A stretch of 34,511 nucleotides of DNA from DATFWC01 sp045801465 (GCA_045801465.1 JBJMSU010000045.1:1-34511); one strand, 5' to 3'. Shown: positions 1 through 7,685, counted from the first letter of the stretch. A program made the numbers and translations. The notes: a model not told the origin generated them from the sequence alone.

Positions 1-168
1 CTCGATCTCCTCGGCCAGATTTTCGCGATCGACTTGGTCCCACCGGCCTGCGCGGACAAAGCGCGCCTGCTCCCTCAGCCAGGAATAAAAGTCTTGCATG
101 TAGCCCGCGCGGTCGGGTGCGTCCCCCGGCGCCAAGCCGACTTCATTGTTTCCTGCACGTCCTGCCAT
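1..168 (-). CDS. DUF29 family protein, N-terminal part (runs off the window)
   Basis: Reading leftwards from the ATG at 168, 56 codons remain open to the window edge. The N-terminus contains DFYSWLREQARFVRAGRWDQ followed by VDRENLAEEIE, which matches the opening helices of DUF29 proteins (consensus roughly DFYAWLxxQAxLLRAGRxxxLDxxNLAEEIE). DUF29 is a small helical family of unknown function, common and often multicopy in Alphaproteobacteria and Cyanobacteria. The start is supported by GAGG eight bases upstream of the ATG. The stop lies outside the window. The gene is upstream of, and on the same strand as, nothing else visible here. Confidence 0.8.
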   Translation of the reverse strand, partial: MAGRAGNNEVGLAPGDAPDRAGYMQDFYSWLREQARFVRAGRWDQVDRENLAEEIE

Positions 169-245
169 AGGAGTTACCTCTATCGCCAAGCTTACGTCAT
201 CCCCGGGGGATCAGGTGAAGAACCTGTGACATCTTGAAACGACGT

Positions 246-2891
246 TCACGCGCGCTCGACGAAGCTGTCCACCACCCGCTTTTCACCCGCCTTGTCGAAC
301 TGGATGGTGAGCTTGTTGCCGTCCACCACCGCGACCTCGCCATAGCCGAATTTCTGATGGAACACGCGGTCGCCCGGCGCGAAGGGTGAAACCGTGCCGG
401 TCGATTTCGCCACCAGCTCGCCCTCGATGGTGAGAGGGCCGCGACGGAGAGAGTTTTCCCTCTCGCGCGACGAAGCGCGGGGGCGCGCCGTGCCGCCGCT
501 CCTTGCGCGCGGCTGCGCGTGCGGGTCCTCCTCGTCGAAGCCCGTGCCATTGCGGCCGCGGCGACCCTGCGCGCGCTGCCATCCTGGCGTCGTGTAGTTC
601 GAGCCGAACGCGGTCGCATCGTCGAAGCGCGACGGACCGTAACCGCCGTAGCCGCCCATGCCGCCGAAGCCGCCCTTCGACTCCGTCACCTCCACATGCG
701 CCTCCGGCAGCTCGTCGAGGAAGCGCGAAGGCACCGTCGACGACCACGTGCCATGCATGCGCCGGTTGGTGGCAAAGTAGAGCTTGGCGCGGCGGCGCGC
801 CCGCGTCAGCCCGACATGGGCGAGCCTGCGTTCCTCCTCGAGTCCGGCGCGGCCTTGCTCGTCGAGGGAGCGCTGGTGCGGAAACAGGCCTTCCTCCCAC
901 CCGGGCAGGAGGACGGTATCGAATTCCAGCCCTTTGGCGGAATGCAGCGTCATGATCGACACGGCATCGACGCCTTCCCCCTGATCGCGATCCATCACCA
1001 GGGAGATGTGCTCGAGAAAGCCGGACAGGTTCTCGAACTCTTCCATCGAGCGGATCAGCTCTTTCAGGTTCTCCAGGCGGCCGGCAGCGTCGGCGGAGCG
1101 GTCGCGCTGCCACATCTCGGTATAGCCGGACTCGTCGAGCACGATCTCGGCGAGCTCGGTATGGGGCAGCGCGTCGCGTTGGGCGCGCCAGCGCTCGAAC
1201 GCCGCAATGAGATCGCGCAGCGCGGTGCGCGTCTTCGATTTCAGCTCCTCCGTCTCGACGATGATGCGCGCCGCCTCGAACAACGGGATGCGGCGCGCGC
1301 GGGCGTGGTCGTGCAGGCATTGCAAGGTGGCGTCGCCGAGACCGCGCCGCGGCACGTTGACGATGCGCTCGAAAGCGAGATCGTCGGCCGGCGAGTTGAC
1401 GAGCCGAAGATAGGCGAGCGCGTCGCGGATTTCCGCGCGCTCGTAGAAGCGCGGTCCGCCGATCACGCGATAAGGCAGGCCGAGCGTGACGAACCGGTCT
1501 TCGAACTCGCGCATCTGGAACGAGGCGCGCACCAGGATGGCGATCTCGTTGAGGGCATGCCCCTCCCGCTGCAAGGCCTCGATCTCTTCGCCGATGGTGC
1601 GTGCTTCCTCTTCGGAGTCCCAGATGCCGGTGACGGTGACCTTTTCTCCCGGCACGTCTTCGGTGCGCAGGGTCTTGCCCAGGCGGCCCTCGTTGTGGGC
1701 GATGAGATAGGACGCGGCCGCCAGGATATGGCCGGTCGAGCGGTAATTGCGCTCGAGCCGGATGATCGTGGCGCCCGCAAAGTCGTGCTCGAAGCGCAGG
1801 ATGTTGTCCACCTCCGCCCCGCGCCAGCCGTAGATCGACTGATCGTCGTCGCCGACGCAGCAGATGTTGGGGGATCGGCGCACGAGGCTCTGAGACCCTG
1901 AAACGGCCGCGCCTCCTTGGGCGGCTTGCGCGTCGGCTCCCGGACCGGCCTCTGGTCCGGGTTGGCCGGCGGATCCCGGTCGGGTTGCGTGCTCGGCGGC
2001 TGTGGCGGTTCCTTGATCGGTTGTTCGCCCGGTTGCGGTTCCTTGATCGGCTGTCGCATGGGAGCTTTCACTGGCTGATTGCGGGCGCTGCCCGAGCAGG
2101 CGCAGCCATAGGTACTGCGCCACGTTCGTATCCTGATATTCGTCCACCAGGATGAACTTGAAGCGGTCCTGGTACTGGCGCAGCACCTCGGGACGCTCGC
2201 GGAACAGCCGGATGCACTCCATCAAGAGGTCGCCGAAATCGACCGCGTTGAGCACCTTGAGGCGCTCCTGGTAGGCGGCATAGAGCTCGGCGCCGCGGGC
2301 GCCGGCGAAGCTCGCCGCCTCGCCGGCCGGGACCTTGCCGGGGACCAATCCGCGGTTCTTCCAACTATCGATCAAGCCGGCGAGCACGCGCGCCGGCCAG
2401 CGCTTCTCGTCGATGTTTTGCAGCTCCAGGAGCTGCTTGAGCAGGCGGATCTGATCGTCGGTATCGAGGATGGTGAAGTCGGGCTTGAGGCCCACCATCT
2501 CGGCATGGCGCCTGAGGATCTTGACGCCGATGGCGTGAAAGGTGCCGAGCCACGGCATCCCTTCCACCGCCTGCCCCACCATGGCGGAAATCCGCGTCTT
2601 CATCTCGCGCGCCGCCTTGTTGGTGAAGGTGACGGCGAGGATTTCCGACGGTCGCGCCTGGCCGAGGCTGAGGAGGTGCGCGATGCGGGTGGTCAGCACG
2701 CGCGTCTTGCCGGTGCCGGCTCCCGCCAGCACCAGAACGGGACCATACAGCGTCTCGACCGCGAGGCGCTGTTCCGGGTTGAGGCCGGCCAGATAGGTCC
2801 GCTCCGCCCGTGCGGCCATCGCCCGCGCCGCGATGCCGGCCGGCTTTATTTCATGCTCGGGCTCGAAGCTGCGTTTGTTCGCCTCGGCCAT
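246..2891 (-). CDS. uvrD: ATP-dependent DNA helicase, UvrD/PcrA (SF1A) family
   Basis: 881 residues. It unwinds DNA 3' to 5' in nucleotide-excision and mismatch repair and helps to clear RNA polymerase. Visible SF1 motifs are the Walker A AGAGTGKT (Lys62), DEYQD of motif II (about 250-254), GDDDQSIYGWRG of motif III (about 347-358), and TLHSAKGLEFD plus VGLTRARR towards the C-terminal half. The last 40 residues (GDRVFHQKFGYGEV...) match the PcrA/UvrD C-terminal Tudor-like module that contacts RNA polymerase. The start ATG at 2891 has GGAG six bases upstream. Family members are usually 720-800 residues; the excess is mainly a low-complexity insert at about 270-339, exactly between motifs II and III, and a Gly/Arg-rich linker before the Tudor module. 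It is transcribed alone. Confidence 0.96.
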   Translation of the reverse strand: MAEANKRSFEPEHEIKPAGIAARAMAARAERTYLAGLNPEQRLAVETLYGPVLVLAGAGTGKTRVLTTRIAHLLSLGQARPSEILAVTFTNKAAREMKTRISAMVGQAVEGMPWLGTFHAIGVKILRRHAEMVGLKPDFTILDTDDQIRLLKQLLELQNIDEKRWPARVLAGLIDSWKNRGLVPGKVPAGEAASFAGARGAELYAAYQERLKVLNAVDFGDLLMECIRLFRERPEVLRQYQDRFKFILVDEYQDTNVAQYLWLRLLGQRPQSASESSHATADQGTATGRTTDQGTATAAEHATRPGSAGQPGPEAGPGADAQAAQGGAAVSGSQSLVRRSPNICCVGDDDQSIYGWRGAEVDNILRFEHDFAGATIIRLERNYRSTGHILAAASYLIAHNEGRLGKTLRTEDVPGEKVTVTGIWDSEEEARTIGEEIEALQREGHALNEIAILVRASFQMREFEDRFVTLGLPYRVIGGPRFYERAEIRDALAYLRLVNSPADDLAFERIVNVPRRGLGDATLQCLHDHARARRIPLFEAARIIVETEELKSKTRTALRDLIAAFERWRAQRDALPHTELAEIVLDESGYTEMWQRDRSADAAGRLENLKELIRSMEEFENLSGFLEHISLVMDRDQGEGVDAVSIMTLHSAKGLEFDTVLLPGWEEGLFPHQRSLDEQGRAGLEEERRLAHVGLTRARRRAKLYFATNRRMHGTWSSTVPSRFLDELPEAHVEVTESKGGFGGMGGYGGYGPSRFDDATAFGSNYTTPGWQRAQGRRGRNGTGFDEEDPHAQPRARSGGTARPRASSRERENSLRRGPLTIEGELVAKSTGTVSPFAPGDRVFHQKFGYGEVAVVDGNKLTIQFDKAGEKRVVDSFVERA
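1875..2084 (-). repeat. Repetitive low-complexity insert inside the helicase gene
   Basis: Codons for about residues 270-339 encode a Ser/Thr/Gly/Ala/Gln-rich stretch with the repeated unit DQGTAT. At DNA level GGTTCCTTGATCGG occurs twice close together near 2010-2050 (plus-strand reading). Typical UvrD proteins pass directly from the YLWLRLL segment to the CCVGDDDQS motif, so this segment is extra. The frame stays open throughout, so it is an in-frame expansion and not a frameshift. Confidence 0.75.
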
Positions 2892-3003
2892 TCCAACTCC
2901 AGTTCACCGCATCCACCTGCGATGCGAATCTTCTGAGCGCCAAAGATGGCATCTGGAGCAGCGGATTGGGAGAGGATTTGCAGCCCGTCAGGATTTCGAA
3001 CGC

Positions 3004-3225
3004 TTACGCGGGCTTTGCCTTCCTGCGCCAGAGCTGAAAGCCTTGGTCCAGGATTGCCTGCTCGATCGTCGTGCGCGGGAGCTGGTGGGGAGGATCCTTA
3101 TCCGGCCCGATGACGCCGACGGCATGCCAGGGCGCGAATTGGCCCGGAAGCTTGCTGCCGGCGATATCGCCCGCGAAGGCGCGCAAGCTTTTCTGCGGCT
3201 CGGACTTGAATACGTAGATGCGCAT
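3004..3225 (-). CDS. Small conserved hypothetical protein, 73 aa
   Basis: The protein begins MRIYVFKSEPQ and contains LRAFAGD, GSKLPGQFAPW and a C-terminal GFQLWRRK. I recall similar short proteins next to csp genes in Bradyrhizobium relatives but know no function or named domain. A strong ribosome-binding site (AGAGGTGAG, five bases before the ATG at 3225) supports the start. The cold shock gene lies just upstream on the same strand, separated by two stem-loops. No signal peptide or membrane segment is visible, so a cytoplasmic location is likely. Confidence 0.7.
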   Translation of the reverse strand: MRIYVFKSEPQKSLRAFAGDIAGSKLPGQFAPWHAVGVIGPDKDPPHQLPRTTIEQAILDQGFQLWRRKAKPA

Positions 3226-3268
3226 GGCTCACCTCTTTTCGGAGCGCGGCATCGTTCCCGCGCGGGAA

Positions 3269-3325
3269 GGCCGCCGCTCCGTGACGGGCGGCGGCCGTGC
3301 ACGGACTTGCGGCCGGGGCCGCAAG
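3269..3325 (-). terminator. Two stem-loops after the csp stop codon
   Basis: On the minus strand, just after the csp stop at 3333, there is an 8-bp stem with a 4-base loop (3306-3325, arms CTTGCGGC and GCCGCAAG), then a 9-bp stem (3269-3296, arms GGCCGCCGC and GCGGCGGCC) followed by TT. There is no proper T-run, so they may attenuate or stabilise the csp mRNA and not terminate it fully. Confidence 0.5.
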
Positions 3326-3332
3326 CCGAGCC

Positions 3333-3548
3333 TTAGGCGACTTCGAGGCGACCGACGGCGATTTTGCCGGAGCGCGGATCGGTCTGCGTGTCGAAGGAGA
3401 CCTTCTGGCCTTCGCGCAAAGCGGCAACGCCGGCGCGTTCCAGGGCGGTGGCATGGACGAACACGTCCTTGCTGCCGTCGTCGGGCTGGATGAAACCATA
3501 GCCCTTCTGGTCGTTGTAGAACTTCACGGTACCCTTGGTCACAAGCAT
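3333..3548 (-). CDS. CspA-family cold shock protein (71 aa)
   Basis: A single cold shock domain: KGTVKFYNDQKGYGFIQPDD carries the RNP1-like KGYGFI motif and DVFVHATAL the RNP2-like DVFVH motif. These proteins bind single-stranded RNA and DNA and melt mRNA structure, acting as RNA chaperones. The length is normal for the family. The start at 3548 has AAAGGA just upstream. The 210-base leader before the next gene could hold a cold-responsive 5' UTR, but I cannot see a defined structure. A second cold shock gene lies about 0.8 kb upstream on the same strand (4131-4334). Confidence 0.95.
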   Translation of the reverse strand: MLVTKGTVKFYNDQKGYGFIQPDDGSKDVFVHATALERAGVAALREGQKVSFDTQTDPRSGKIAVGRLEVA

Positions 3549-3764
3549 GTCCTTTCACTGACGGGTGCACTCAGGGAACGGCCGCGCAGGCCGGTTCCCG
3601 GTTCGTCGAATTTGGAGAGAGTCTGAAGCGTGCGCCCGAAAGTGCGAGGCGAAGCGGCCCAGTTGTCCGGCCAAATGTCGATAGGAAAATTTATTGATCC
3701 CGAACAGAAATTGCAAGGTCAACCACTGGGCTGAGAGGCCCCGCGGCTCGCTGGGCTCCCGGAC

Positions 3765-4013
3765 TTAGTGCTTTCGGGCGGCGACGAGATATCCCAGGAT
3801 CGTCGCCTCGCCCAACGCCTTGCAGGCTTCGAGCCGATGGAGGCCTTCCACCAGCACGTAGCGGACACCGTCGCGCCGGACCAGGATCGGGGTTTGCTGG
3901 CCGACTTCCAGCATGCTCTCGGCGATCGCTTTGACCATCTTGGGATCAAGAGTTGCCCGGCGCTTCGCCGGCACATAGATCTCGGCGACCGGAAGGGTCT
4001 CGCGCTTCATCAT
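3765..4013 (-). CDS. Small ParB/sulfiredoxin-fold protein (82 aa)
   Basis: The sequence matches the N-terminal ParB-like domain: a VAEIYVPAKRR opening, MVKAIAESMLEVGQQTPILVR in the helix-strand region, and LVEGLHRLEACKALG, which is the GxHR motif of ParB/Srx-fold proteins. It has no helix-turn-helix or C-terminal dimer domain, so it is not a chromosome-partitioning ParB. Stand-alone ParB-like domains can bind nucleotides or act as nucleases or kinases; nothing here decides which. It lies between two cold shock genes on the same strand. The start is the first of two adjacent ATGs at 4013. Confidence 0.8.
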   Translation of the reverse strand: MMKRETLPVAEIYVPAKRRATLDPKMVKAIAESMLEVGQQTPILVRRDGVRYVLVEGLHRLEACKALGEATILGYLVAARKH

Positions 4014-4130
4014 GGCGGCTGCCGCCGTCGCGAGACCGCAAATCCGCCATGCCGGCGGGACGCCTCTATGGATGATGGGTTTTTCGTGAATCGCACGCGT
4101 TGACCCCGCCCCGCCCGGCCGGCCAATTCG

Positions 4131-4334
4131 TCACTTGACCTTCAGGTTCTCTGCCGAGGTCTTGCCGCGGTTGGTCACGAGTTCGAATTCCACTCGCTGG
4201 CCTTCGTTGAGGGAACTTAACCCCGCCCGCTCGACGGCAGAAATATGGACGAACACGTCCTTCCCGCCTTCAGCCGGCTGAATGAAGCCGTAGCCTTTGG
4301 TCGGGTTGAACCACTTCACTGTTCCGGTCGCCAT
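4131..4334 (-). CDS. CspA-family cold shock protein (67 aa)
   Basis: MATGTVKWFNPTKGYGFIQP plus DVFVHISAVERAG is a complete cold shock domain with both RNA-binding motifs (KGYGFI and DVFVH). The role is RNA chaperone. I chose the ATG at 4334, not one further upstream, because the conserved family N-terminus starts there and GGAGAAG precedes it at good spacing; an upstream extension to 4391 would add 19 residues with no family counterpart. It is close to, but distinct in sequence from, the other csp gene at 3333-3548. Confidence 0.95.
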   Translation of the reverse strand: MATGTVKWFNPTKGYGFIQPAEGGKDVFVHISAVERAGLSSLNEGQRVEFELVTNRGKTSAENLKVK

Positions 4335-4417
4335 TATAGCTTCTCCTGGTCTTCGACAGAGGTCGGCACGCTGCCCTGTCTCGGCGCTCACCGCAACAAG
4401 ATTCGACGGCCAAAAAG

Positions 4418-4520
4418 TGGCAAATTGCGACTGGTGAGCGGCGAATAGCGGTGCGACCGCCGCTTTTCCCCAATTCGCTGTTCGCTGCTGGCCGTTTCGC
4501 GACTTGCCATTTCTGTTCGC
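4418..4520. repeat. Degenerate inverted array of 7-base GCGAATA-like units
   Basis: The left part (around 4420-4450) contains heptad-spaced units such as GCGAATA and GCGACTG; the right part (4472-4520) contains reverse-complement-type units AATTCGC, TGTTCGC, CATTTCT. It is a worn copy of the array at 27666-27782. It sits downstream of the thioesterase stop and upstream of the csp gene. Confidence 0.6.
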
Positions 4521-4526
4521 TAAATC

Positions 4527-5030
4527 CTAGCTCGGCATGGCGATGCGGCGCCCGACCGCCTCCGGAAGCGGCAGCTTGGCATGTGCCGCTTTCATCTTGG
4601 CGAGACAGCGGGCGATCTCGCCCGGAAACGGCGCGGTCTTCTTTGTTTCCAGGTCCACATGCAGCGACATGTTTTCCGAAGTCGCCGCCACGCAGCCTTC
4701 GGTCGCATGAAAAAGCTGCTCGAAGTAATGCATGCGCTTGGCGTCGTAGTCGAGCAGCTGAAACGTCACCCGGACAGGATCGTCGGCATGGAGCTCGCGC
4801 AGGTAGCGCAGATGCACCTCGGCCGTGAAGCAGGAGTGCCGGCGCGTTTTGACGTACTCGGGTCCGCAGCCGATGAGCTCGAATGCCTCGTCGACCGCGC
4901 GATCGAACAGCACGGTGTAATAGGCCATGTTGAGATGGCTGTTGTAATCGATCCAGGCCGGCTCGACCCGCATGATCGAGGAGACGAACGGGGCGAAAAA
5001 GAGCGGCTCGAGGTCGACGCGGTCGAGCAT
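4527..5030 (-). CDS. Acyl-CoA thioesterase, hotdog fold (4HBT-like)
   Basis: 167 residues. The segment VEPAWIDYNSHLNMAYY is the hotdog thioesterase signature (D-x-x-x-H-x-N-x-x-Y), with Asp as the likely catalytic residue of 4-hydroxybenzoyl-CoA-type enzymes; VHLRYLREL is the central strand. Such proteins hydrolyse acyl-CoA thioesters in the cytoplasm; some relatives are annotated as carnitine-related thioesterases, but the substrate cannot be read from sequence. I chose the ATG at 5030. The open frame continues to 5375, but that extension runs through the palindromic repeat at 5051-5099 and overlaps the next gene, so it is spurious. Confidence 0.85.
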   Translation of the reverse strand: MLDRVDLEPLFFAPFVSSIMRVEPAWIDYNSHLNMAYYTVLFDRAVDEAFELIGCGPEYVKTRRHSCFTAEVHLRYLRELHADDPVRVTFQLLDYDAKRMHYFEQLFHATEGCVAATSENMSLHVDLETKKTAPFPGEIARCLAKMKAAHAKLPLPEAVGRRIAMPS

Positions 5031-5050
5031 GGTCTGCGTCCGGCGCTTCA

Positions 5051-5099
5051 GAGCATGATCCCGAAAAGTGGATACCGATTTTCGGAAAAGATCATGCTC
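5051..5099. repeat. Dispersed palindromic repeat (GAGCATGATC type)
   Basis: A 49-bp imperfect palindrome: GAGCATGATCCCGAAAAGTG at the left pairs with TTTTCGGAAAAGATCATGCTC-like sequence at the right. I recognise this as a repeat scattered through Bradyrhizobium, Nitrobacter and Rhodopseudomonas-type genomes; it has the layout of a non-coding REP-like element. It lies between the wHTH-hydrolase gene and the thioesterase, both on the minus strand. Confidence 0.85.
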
Positions 5100-5209
5100 C
5101 AACAACAAGCTAGAGTGGCATGACGATCGAAGAAAGGTCGTCCCACTGTGGGCAGGATCGGCGCCAACTTTGGCGGATTCGTGGGCGCAGGCAGCGGTGA
5201 GCGATTCTT

Positions 5210-6415
5210 TCAGGTCTTCAGGAAATTCTTGAACTCGTAAAAAAAGCGGTCCCAGCTGGGATCGCCCTGAAGAATGCAGTGGTTGCGCCCTTCGAGCGCC
5301 ACAAAACGTGCACCGGGAATGCCGGCGGCGAGCCGTCGGCCTTCCTCGAACGGCTGCACCGCATCGTCCCGGCAATGCAAGACGAGCGTCGGGGCGATGA
5401 CGCGTGGGAGCAGATCGGTCACATCGATGACGTCCGCGGCCTGGCGCAGCCGTGCCGCATTGTCCGGCGACGTGGTGATGCGCTGCAGATCATTGAACCA
5501 CTGCACCTGCTCCACACTTCCGCCGGGAATGAACAGCGAGGTGAACAACTGGCGAAACGCCGGGTTCTCCTGTCCCCAGCCCTGGCGCATCAGGGTGATG
5601 AATGCATCGGAGCTTGCCATCTCCTGCGCTGATCCGCGCTTGCGTCTGCCCCGCGCGAATCCGCCATAAAGCACGAGACGGCTTACCCGCTCGGGATGGC
5701 GTACCGCATAAGCGACCGATACCGCGCAACCTTGCGAGACGCCGAACAGCGGAAATCGATCGAGGCCGGCCGCCGTAACGACGCTCTCAAGATCCTGGAC
5801 AAACGCCTCCAACGAGAGAGTCTCGACCTCCCAGTCGGACAAGCCGTTGCCGCGCGCGTCGTAGCGGATCAATCGATGATCGGCGGCGAGCGCATGCAGG
5901 AGCGGACTCCAGACCGGGCTCTTCCAGTCGTATTCGAGGTGGTTGAGCCAGTTGGCTGTCTTGACCAGCGGCGGCCCGTCGCCGACCTCCGCATAGGCGA
6001 TGCGAACGCCGTCGGCCGCCGTGCAGAAATGAACCTTCTGCCGCAACTGGGGCGGCACCGACGGCGGCGGGATCTTGGTCGTGGCTTCGGCCTCGCGCGG
6101 CGCCGGCGGCTCGCCAACTTCGGCGACAAAACGGATACCCTTGCGCGCGAAGGTCCGGATCAGCCTCTGCTCCTCGCCGCTGTCGCCGACCGCCTTGCGC
6201 ACGGCATTGATACGGCTCGTCAGCGTCGATTCCGACACGATCCGCCCGTTCCACACGGCCGCGATCAGGTCGTCCTTGCTCACCACGCGGTCGCGGTTGC
6301 GGACGAGATAGACCAGGAGGTCGAACACCTGCGGCTCGACGGCGACGATCTCGCTGCCGCGGCGCAGCTCCCGTCGGTCGACGTCCAGCGCAAAGTGCCC
6401 GAAATGAAACGGCAC
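5210..6415 (-). CDS. Winged-helix (OmpR-type) DNA-binding domain fused to alpha/beta hydrolase
   Basis: 401 residues. Residues 1-97 are a Trans_reg_C winged helix (FGHFALDVDRRELRRG, VFDLLVYLVRNRDRVVSKDDL, AVWNGRIVSESTLTSRINAVRKAVGD in overlapping order). A Pro-rich linker (about 100-125) leads to an alpha/beta hydrolase (126-400) with a complete triad: Ser227 in GVSQG, Asp350/351 in LVLHCRDD, His379 in GRNHC. No membrane segment or receiver domain is visible. It is probably a cytoplasmic one-component regulator whose hydrolase domain either senses or turns over a small ester or lactone-like ligand; the ligand is unknown. The start at 6415 fits the family N-terminus. It is divergent from the small gene at 6578. 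Confidence 0.88.
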   Translation of the reverse strand: MPFHFGHFALDVDRRELRRGSEIVAVEPQVFDLLVYLVRNRDRVVSKDDLIAAVWNGRIVSESTLTSRINAVRKAVGDSGEEQRLIRTFARKGIRFVAEVGEPPAPREAEATTKIPPPSVPPQLRQKVHFCTAADGVRIAYAEVGDGPPLVKTANWLNHLEYDWKSPVWSPLLHALAADHRLIRYDARGNGLSDWEVETLSLEAFVQDLESVVTAAGLDRFPLFGVSQGCAVSVAYAVRHPERVSRLVLYGGFARGRRKRGSAQEMASSDAFITLMRQGWGQENPAFRQLFTSLFIPGGSVEQVQWFNDLQRITTSPDNAARLRQAADVIDVTDLLPRVIAPTLVLHCRDDAVQPFEEGRRLAAGIPGARFVALEGRNHCILQGDPSWDRFFYEFKNFLKT

Positions 6416-6427
6416 GCCGATCTCCCG

Positions 6428-6487
6428 CGATAGCGCAGCTCTATCGATCTGGACGAATAATCAAGCCGCCCTCAGGGATAAATCAAG
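6428..6487. promoter_or_regulatory. Candidate operator between the wHTH-hydrolase gene and its divergent neighbour
   Basis: AATCAAG occurs as a direct repeat at 6459-6465 and 6481-6487, 22 bases apart, two helical turns. OmpR-type winged helices commonly bind direct repeats. An inverted repeat CGATAG-N7-CTATCG (6428-6446) lies nearer the start codon. Autoregulation is inferred, not shown. Confidence 0.35.
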
Positions 6488-6577
6488 GCCGTCGCAAAGT
6501 CTTGCCACCAGGACCGAGGCATCCTGCGGATCACGTCGATCGCGAATTCGTTCGATCGAAGCCGACTGGAGGAAGCC

Positions 6578-6847
6578 ATGGACGCGCAGGACGACGTTCG
6601 CCGCCACCCCGACGGTTCCGTGGATCTCGATTTCTATCGCCGACGCGCCGCTAGGTTGCGCACGCAGGCGGTGCGCGAGTTCTTCAGGAGCAAAACCGTT
6701 CCCGGTACCAAGGTCATCGTCGCCGTCGTCGCCGTTGTCGGCGCGCTGTATCTCGCGCCCGCCGCCGATGGCGTCGGCTGGAACGGCGGCAAGCCTCGTC
6801 TCATCGCCACCATCGCGAACGGAACCGTCGTCGCCGGCAAGTTCTGA
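6578..6847 (+). CDS. Small hypothetical protein with one membrane segment (89 aa)
   Basis: The N-terminal half is charged and contains DLDFYRRRAARLRTQAVREFF, which resembles the short basic helix of small alphaproteobacterial proteins of unknown function. Residues about 46-62 (VIVAVVAVVGALYLAPAA) form one likely membrane helix; the C-terminal end would face the periplasm or outside. GGAGG lies eight to nine bases before the ATG at 6578. The methyltransferase gene starts 40 bases downstream on the same strand, so the two may be co-transcribed. I know no function. Confidence 0.65.
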   Translation: MDAQDDVRRHPDGSVDLDFYRRRAARLRTQAVREFFRSKTVPGTKVIVAVVAVVGALYLAPAADGVGWNGGKPRLIATIANGTVVAGKF

Positions 6848-6887
6848 TGCCGCCTGTCTTTCGCGTTGCCACCGGAGGAGCATCACC

Positions 6888-7619
6888 ATGGGCAGAATCT
6901 TGGCGTTTCTTTACGGGCTGGTCGCCTATTGCGTATTTGCTGCGACTTTTCTCTATGCCATCCACTTCGTCGCCGGGCTTGTGGTGCCGAAGACCATCGA
7001 CGGCGGAGCCACCGGGCCGGTCGGCGAGGCTATTGTCGTCGACGTTCTGCTCATGTCGCTGTTCGCCCTGCAGCACAGCGGCATGGCACGCAAGCCGTTC
7101 AAGCAGTGGTGGACGCAATTCATCCCGGTCGCGATCGAGCGCAGCACCTACGTGCTGCTGACGAGCTTGGCCCTCGTTCTCCTGTTCTGGCAGTGGCGTC
7201 CCATCCCCGCGATCGTCTGGCAAGTCGCCGATCCGCACATCGCCTGGGCGGTGATGGGCCTGTCGTTCGTCGGCTGGCTGCTGGTCTTGACCAGCACGTT
7301 CCTGATCAACCATTTCGAGCTGTTCGGCCTGCACCAAGTCGTCGTCAACCTGGCAGGACGCACGATGCCGGCGCCGCGCTTCAAGACGCCGGTGCTCTAC
7401 CGGCTGGTGCGGCATCCCATCTACCTCGGCTTCATCATTGCCTTCTGGGCGACGCCGACAATGACGGTTGGTCATCTTCTGTTCGCCGCCGTCACTACCG
7501 CGTACATCTTCGTCGGCATCTTCCTGGAGGAGCGCGATCTGGTCGCGCAGTTCGGCGACGAGTACCGGCGCTACCGCGAGCGCGTGTCGATGCTCATCCC
7601 CCGCGGGGCAAAATCCTAA
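6888..7619 (+). CDS. mddA: MddA-like methanethiol S-methyltransferase (NnrU/ICMT superfamily membrane protein)
   Basis: 243 residues with five or six hydrophobic helices. The C-terminal block LYRLVRHPIYLGFIIAFWAT, then FLEERDLVAQFGDEYRRYRERV, is the SAM-binding signature of isoprenylcysteine/phospholipid-type membrane methyltransferases. The N-terminus (LAFLYGLVAY, then VVPKTIDGG) resembles MddA, which methylates methanethiol to dimethyl sulfide. I rate the superfamily as certain and the MddA assignment as likely. The start at 6888 has GGAGGAG ten bases upstream; an upstream in-frame extension to 6735 overlaps the previous gene and lacks family similarity. A terminator follows. Confidence 0.8.
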   Translation: MGRILAFLYGLVAYCVFAATFLYAIHFVAGLVVPKTIDGGATGPVGEAIVVDVLLMSLFALQHSGMARKPFKQWWTQFIPVAIERSTYVLLTSLALVLLFWQWRPIPAIVWQVADPHIAWAVMGLSFVGWLLVLTSTFLINHFELFGLHQVVVNLAGRTMPAPRFKTPVLYRLVRHPIYLGFIIAFWATPTMTVGHLLFAAVTTAYIFVGIFLEERDLVAQFGDEYRRYRERVSMLIPRGAKS

Positions 7620-7657
7620 GGCGCGCGTTGCGCGACCACCCCGACGACCCCTGACTG

Positions 7658-7685
7658 GAGCGGTTCACTCTGAACCGCTCTTTTT
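7658..7685 (+). terminator. Intrinsic terminator after the methyltransferase gene
   Basis: A perfect 10-bp stem GAGCGGTTCA / TGAACCGCTC with a 3-base loop (CTC), followed by TTTTT. It lies 39 bases after the stop at 7619 and before the next plus-strand operon. Confidence 0.9.

Noticed and set aside
34..237. Plus-strand frame of 67 codons at the left edge
   Set aside because: It is antisense to the DUF29 N-terminus, which has a good ribosome-binding site and family match.
5031..5375. N-terminal extension of the thioesterase to 5375
   Set aside because: It runs through the palindromic repeat at 5051-5099 and into the 3' end of the hydrolase gene; family similarity starts at 5030.
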